Positions 6,886-8,606 of a stretch of 8,606 nt of DNA are shown here, in pieces. Within the stretch, counting starts at the first letter, position 1, and every line of letters begins with the position of its first letter. Made by a program: the position numbers and the translations under genes. The DNA is from Clostridiales bacterium (GTDB lineage: Bacteria > Bacillota > Clostridia > Christensenellales > Aristaeellaceae): assembly GCA_019409045.1 (NCBI GenBank), contig DXVG01000060.1, positions 1-8,606 of the forward strand. The letters run 5' to 3'. A model generated the notes under the pieces. It was not told the origin of the DNA. It ran no database searches and saw only the letters and a list, made by a program, of their open reading frames with translations.

Positions 6886-8451
6886 CTACGCGCCCAGGCC
6901 CTCCACAAACGTGTCCATGCGCATGAGCGTCGTATGTATAAAGTCCTCTATGTCGCGTATGTTCATGGCGTTGCCCTCGCCCATGCCGCACTGCGGCCAG
7001 CGCAGGCTGTCGCGCGCGAGCGCGCCCTGTATCTGCGCGTGCATCTCCCGCGCCCTGTCCACGATCGCGTCCCCGTCGGCCACACCCGCGCGAAGCTGCG
7101 CCCAGCGCGCACGCACGGCGGCGCAGACCGCCTCGTCCCCGCTGCCGAGCAGCGCCTCGAACGCGCCGTCCATCACCAGCGAGCCGACCAGATAGCCGGT
7201 GAAGTTGGTCTGCTCGTCCTCCCCGCGCCACACGTCGCCGAATGTGTGGTTCACATCCCACGGGATCTTGTAGGCGGTGTAGCGCCCGCCCGCGTAGACG
7301 CAGTTGAGGTACTGGTTCTTAAAGTGGTTGTCGTGCGCCTGCGTGAGCATCGCCCACAGGCCGTAGTCCACAACGTTCTGGCCGCTGAGCGCGGATACGC
7401 CCGGGCCCTCGCCGCCCTCGAGGAACGCGATGTAGTCCGCCGCCGGGGCCCAGAGGTTTTGCGCGCCGGATGTGTCGCCGTTTTGCAGCTCAAAGGCGCG
7501 GAAGCGGCCCGTCTCCTTGCACGCGAGCAGTTCCTCGACCGTGGGCCGGTCGTTGGCGACCACCTTGTAGAGAAGGTCCGCGCGCTTGTCGCCGTCCACC
7601 TGCTTGTTGTCCACGCGCTCCTGCAGGCTGTACAGCCCCCAGTAGCGGCCGTTTAAGAGCACCTCCACATGCTCCACGCGCGAGCTCGCGGCGCTCTCGC
7701 CGACGGAGTTGAAGTCCTCCCACAGCTCGTAGGCCAGCTTTTCGCGTATCTTCGACGTGTCCGCGTACATGGGGTTGAGTATCCAGTCGTCGTCCGTGCG
7801 CAGGCCGGCGATGGACAGGTGAAACTTGTCGCCCCGCTCGTCCTCCAGGTGCAAACGAAAGCTCTTTTTCGGCATGCGCCGGCTGGTGTTGCCGCGCAGG
7901 CGGATCCGCATGCGCGTCCGTTCGAGCGCGATCCGGCCGTCGCGCGCGGTGTAGACCAGCAGCTCGCCCCCCTCGTCCTCGTCGCCCGGCTCGCCGCCCG
8001 CGTCCGTGTTCAGGCACAGGACGACCTGCGGGGTGAAGATCACGCGCGCGTGCGCGCAGCGGTCGCCGGACACGCCGTAGAGGTCGAAGGCCGTCCCCTC
8101 CGCAAGCGCCTGCGCCTTGTCCACAGGCGCGTCCATGCACAGGTAGTACGAATAGCCCTCGACGCGGCGCAGCTCCACCGCGCCGTCGAAGGCGCCGGTC
8201 TGCGCGCTCTGGGGGATGAGGTAGGCGCCCGCGTCCGCGTCGTAGGGCAGCGGCTCGCCCGCCAGCGTCAGCTCGATCGCCTCCTGCGGCTCGGGGAAGC
8301 GCGCGGCCTGCGCGGAGGTGACGACCACAAGGTCGTCCAGACCGCGGATCATCCGCTTGCCGCCCTCCGCCTCCGGCGCGCCGGGCACGGCCAGGCAGGC
8401 GACCAGCCCGAGCGTCAGGGCCATAAGCAGCGCGGCCGCGAGCTTCCCCAT
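6886..8451 (-). CDS. CotH-family protein kinase, predicted lipoprotein
   Basis: A 521-residue member of the CotH family, atypical secretion-associated kinases; in Bacillus subtilis CotH phosphorylates spore-coat proteins. The N-terminus is a lipoprotein signal peptide: MGK, a hydrophobic stretch, then lipobox LVAC with Cys19 as the lipidated residue. Residues 20-160 are less conserved. The CotH core follows: RIRLRGNTSRR with KKSFRL at 182-200, LNPMYADTSKIREKL near 225-239, NGRYWGLYSLQERVD at 267-281, DNHFKNQY at 384-391, and KIPWDVNHTFGD at 405-416, which holds the conserved acidic residue (D409). I chose the ATG at 8451 because GGAAGG (8461-8466) lies 9 nt away; the ATG at 8460 touches that site. 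The gene is followed after 15 nt by the response regulator. Lipid anchoring points to a role outside the membrane, not necessarily in spores. Its substrate is unknown; the poly-Asp protein upstream is one candidate. Confidence 0.93.
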   Translation of the reverse strand: MGKLAAALLMALTLGLVACLAVPGAPEAEGGKRMIRGLDDLVVVTSAQAARFPEPQEAIELTLAGEPLPYDADAGAYLIPQSAQTGAFDGAVELRRVEGYSYYLCMDAPVDKAQALAEGTAFDLYGVSGDRCAHARVIFTPQVVLCLNTDAGGEPGDEDEGGELLVYTARDGRIALERTRMRIRLRGNTSRRMPKKSFRLHLEDERGDKFHLSIAGLRTDDDWILNPMYADTSKIREKLAYELWEDFNSVGESAASSRVEHVEVLLNGRYWGLYSLQERVDNKQVDGDKRADLLYKVVANDRPTVEELLACKETGRFRAFELQNGDTSGAQNLWAPAADYIAFLEGGEGPGVSALSGQNVVDYGLWAMLTQAHDNHFKNQYLNCVYAGGRYTAYKIPWDVNHTFGDVWRGEDEQTNFTGYLVGSLVMDGAFEALLGSGDEAVCAAVRARWAQLRAGVADGDAIVDRAREMHAQIQGALARDSLRWPQCGMGEGNAMNIRDIEDFIHTTLMRMDTFVEGLGA

Positions 8452-8460
8452 GTGCCTCAT

Positions 8461-8466
8461 CCTTCC
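8461..8466 (-). promoter_or_regulatory. Ribosome binding site that sets the CotH-like gene start
   Basis: GGAAGG on the - strand lies directly against an in-frame ATG (8460) and 9 nt before a second ATG (8451). Spacing favours the second, which also gives a compact lipoprotein signal peptide. Confidence 0.65.
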
Positions 8467-8472
8467 GTCAGC

Positions 8473-8505
8473 CCGGACGGGAGAGGCTCTCCCCCTCCCG
8501 TCCGG
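8473..8505 (-). other. Strong hairpin between the poly-Asp gene and the CotH-like gene
   Basis: A perfect 11-bp inverted repeat (8473-8483 CCGGACGGGAG with 8495-8505 CTCCCGTCCGG) has an 11-nt loop. On the - strand it begins 17 nt after the poly-Asp stop and ends 6 nt before the CotH-like ribosome binding site. No T-tract follows, so it is not a standard terminator. It may be an mRNA processing or stability element, or a partial attenuator that sets lower expression of the downstream genes. No promoter is visible between it and the CotH-like start. Confidence 0.65.
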
Positions 8506-8522
8506 CGCGTCGCGTGGGGCCG

Positions 8523-8606
8523 TCAGTCGTCGTCATCGTCGTCGTCATCGTCATCGTCGTCGTCATCATCGTCGTCGGTGTCGTCGTAGTCCGGCTGCGG
8601 CTGGGG
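8523..8606 (-). CDS. C-terminal end of a protein with a poly-aspartate tail (5' partial)
   Basis: Read on the - strand, the last 84 nt encode 27 residues and a TGA stop. The residues are PQPQPDYDDT followed by 17 consecutive aspartates. The codons are a mixture of GAC and GAT that differ only at the third position, as expected if the Asp reading is the one kept by selection. The short Pro-Gln repeat before the run looks like a flexible linker, so the tail probably hangs off a folded domain outside the window. Such a tail could bind calcium or another cation, or act as an acidic surface for a partner, but the main domain cannot be identified here. The gene is on the same strand as the CotH-like gene, 71 nt upstream, with a strong hairpin and no visible promoter between them. 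On the + strand the same bases would read as a poly-serine run, which I take to be a shadow. Confidence 0.72.
   Translation of the reverse strand, partial: PQPQPDYDDTDDDDDDDDDDDDDDDDD

Noticed and set aside
6179..7261. Upstream extension of the sensor kinase frame, giving an 812-residue protein
   Set aside because: It overlaps the response regulator and the end of the CotH-like gene in another frame, reads as low-complexity Ala/Gly/Arg sequence, and the GTG at 6178 has a good ribosome binding site and stop/start overlap.
5015..7656. Two long + strand open frames (5015-6208 and 6283-7656) opposite the - strand operon
   Set aside because: They are Arg/His/Ala/Leu-rich shadows of the kinase, regulator and CotH-like genes, with no recognisable motif or ribosome binding site.
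8523..8580. The GTC/ATC trinucleotide run read as a simple microsatellite or CRISPR-like repeat
   Set aside because: It has no spacers, and it fits the end of an open frame that closes with a stop codon. It is better explained as coding poly-Asp, although slippage may alter its length.
7669..8589. A + strand open frame of 306 codons ending in a poly-serine run
   Set aside because: It lies opposite the CotH-like gene and the poly-Asp tail. The repeat's synonymous GAC/GAT variation fits the - strand Asp frame, and there is no start signal for the + frame.

Overview
The window is about 8.6 kb of GC-rich DNA with no mobile element, CRISPR array, tRNA or rRNA that I can recognise. It looks like the chromosome of a high-GC member of the Clostridia (Bacillota). 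The signs are an FtsH of the clostridial type (HEVGH protease motif, N-terminal KKSLLYN), a CotH-family kinase, a PhoR-type histidine kinase with its regulator, G+A-rich Shine-Dalgarno sequences, and sigma-A-like promoters with perfect TATAAT boxes standing out in GC-rich sequence. The genus cannot be named from this sequence.

The left half (1-4157) is read on the + strand as three separate transcription units. First comes the 3' part of a membrane-bound GGDEF (diguanylate cyclase) gene, closed by a strong terminator at 835-862. A near-consensus promoter then drives a patatin-like phospholipase gene (928-2199), which ends in a hairpin without a T-tract. A second promoter in a short AT-rich island drives ftsH (2307-4157), which ends in a hairpin with a short T-run.

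The right half (4248-8606) is read entirely on the - strand and converges on ftsH. In transcription order it holds the last 27 codons of a protein with a 17-residue poly-aspartate tail (cut by the window edge), a hairpin, a lipoprotein CotH-like kinase, an OmpR/PhoB-type response regulator, a PhoR-type sensor kinase, and a small secreted six-cysteine protein of unknown function. The last four genes are separated by only 15 nt, then a 4-nt overlap (GTGA), then a 4-nt overlap (ATGA), so they almost certainly form one translationally coupled operon. The poly-Asp gene may belong to it too.

The operon joins an envelope-sensing two-component pair to two exported proteins: a putative extracytoplasmic kinase and a cysteine-containing secreted protein. 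This is the most interesting part of the window. The secreted protein, encoded directly after the sensor kinase, could be an accessory or ligand of the sensor. The poly-Asp protein upstream could be a partner or substrate of the CotH kinase. Both ideas are inference from gene order. Every gene-free stretch is shorter than 120 nt.
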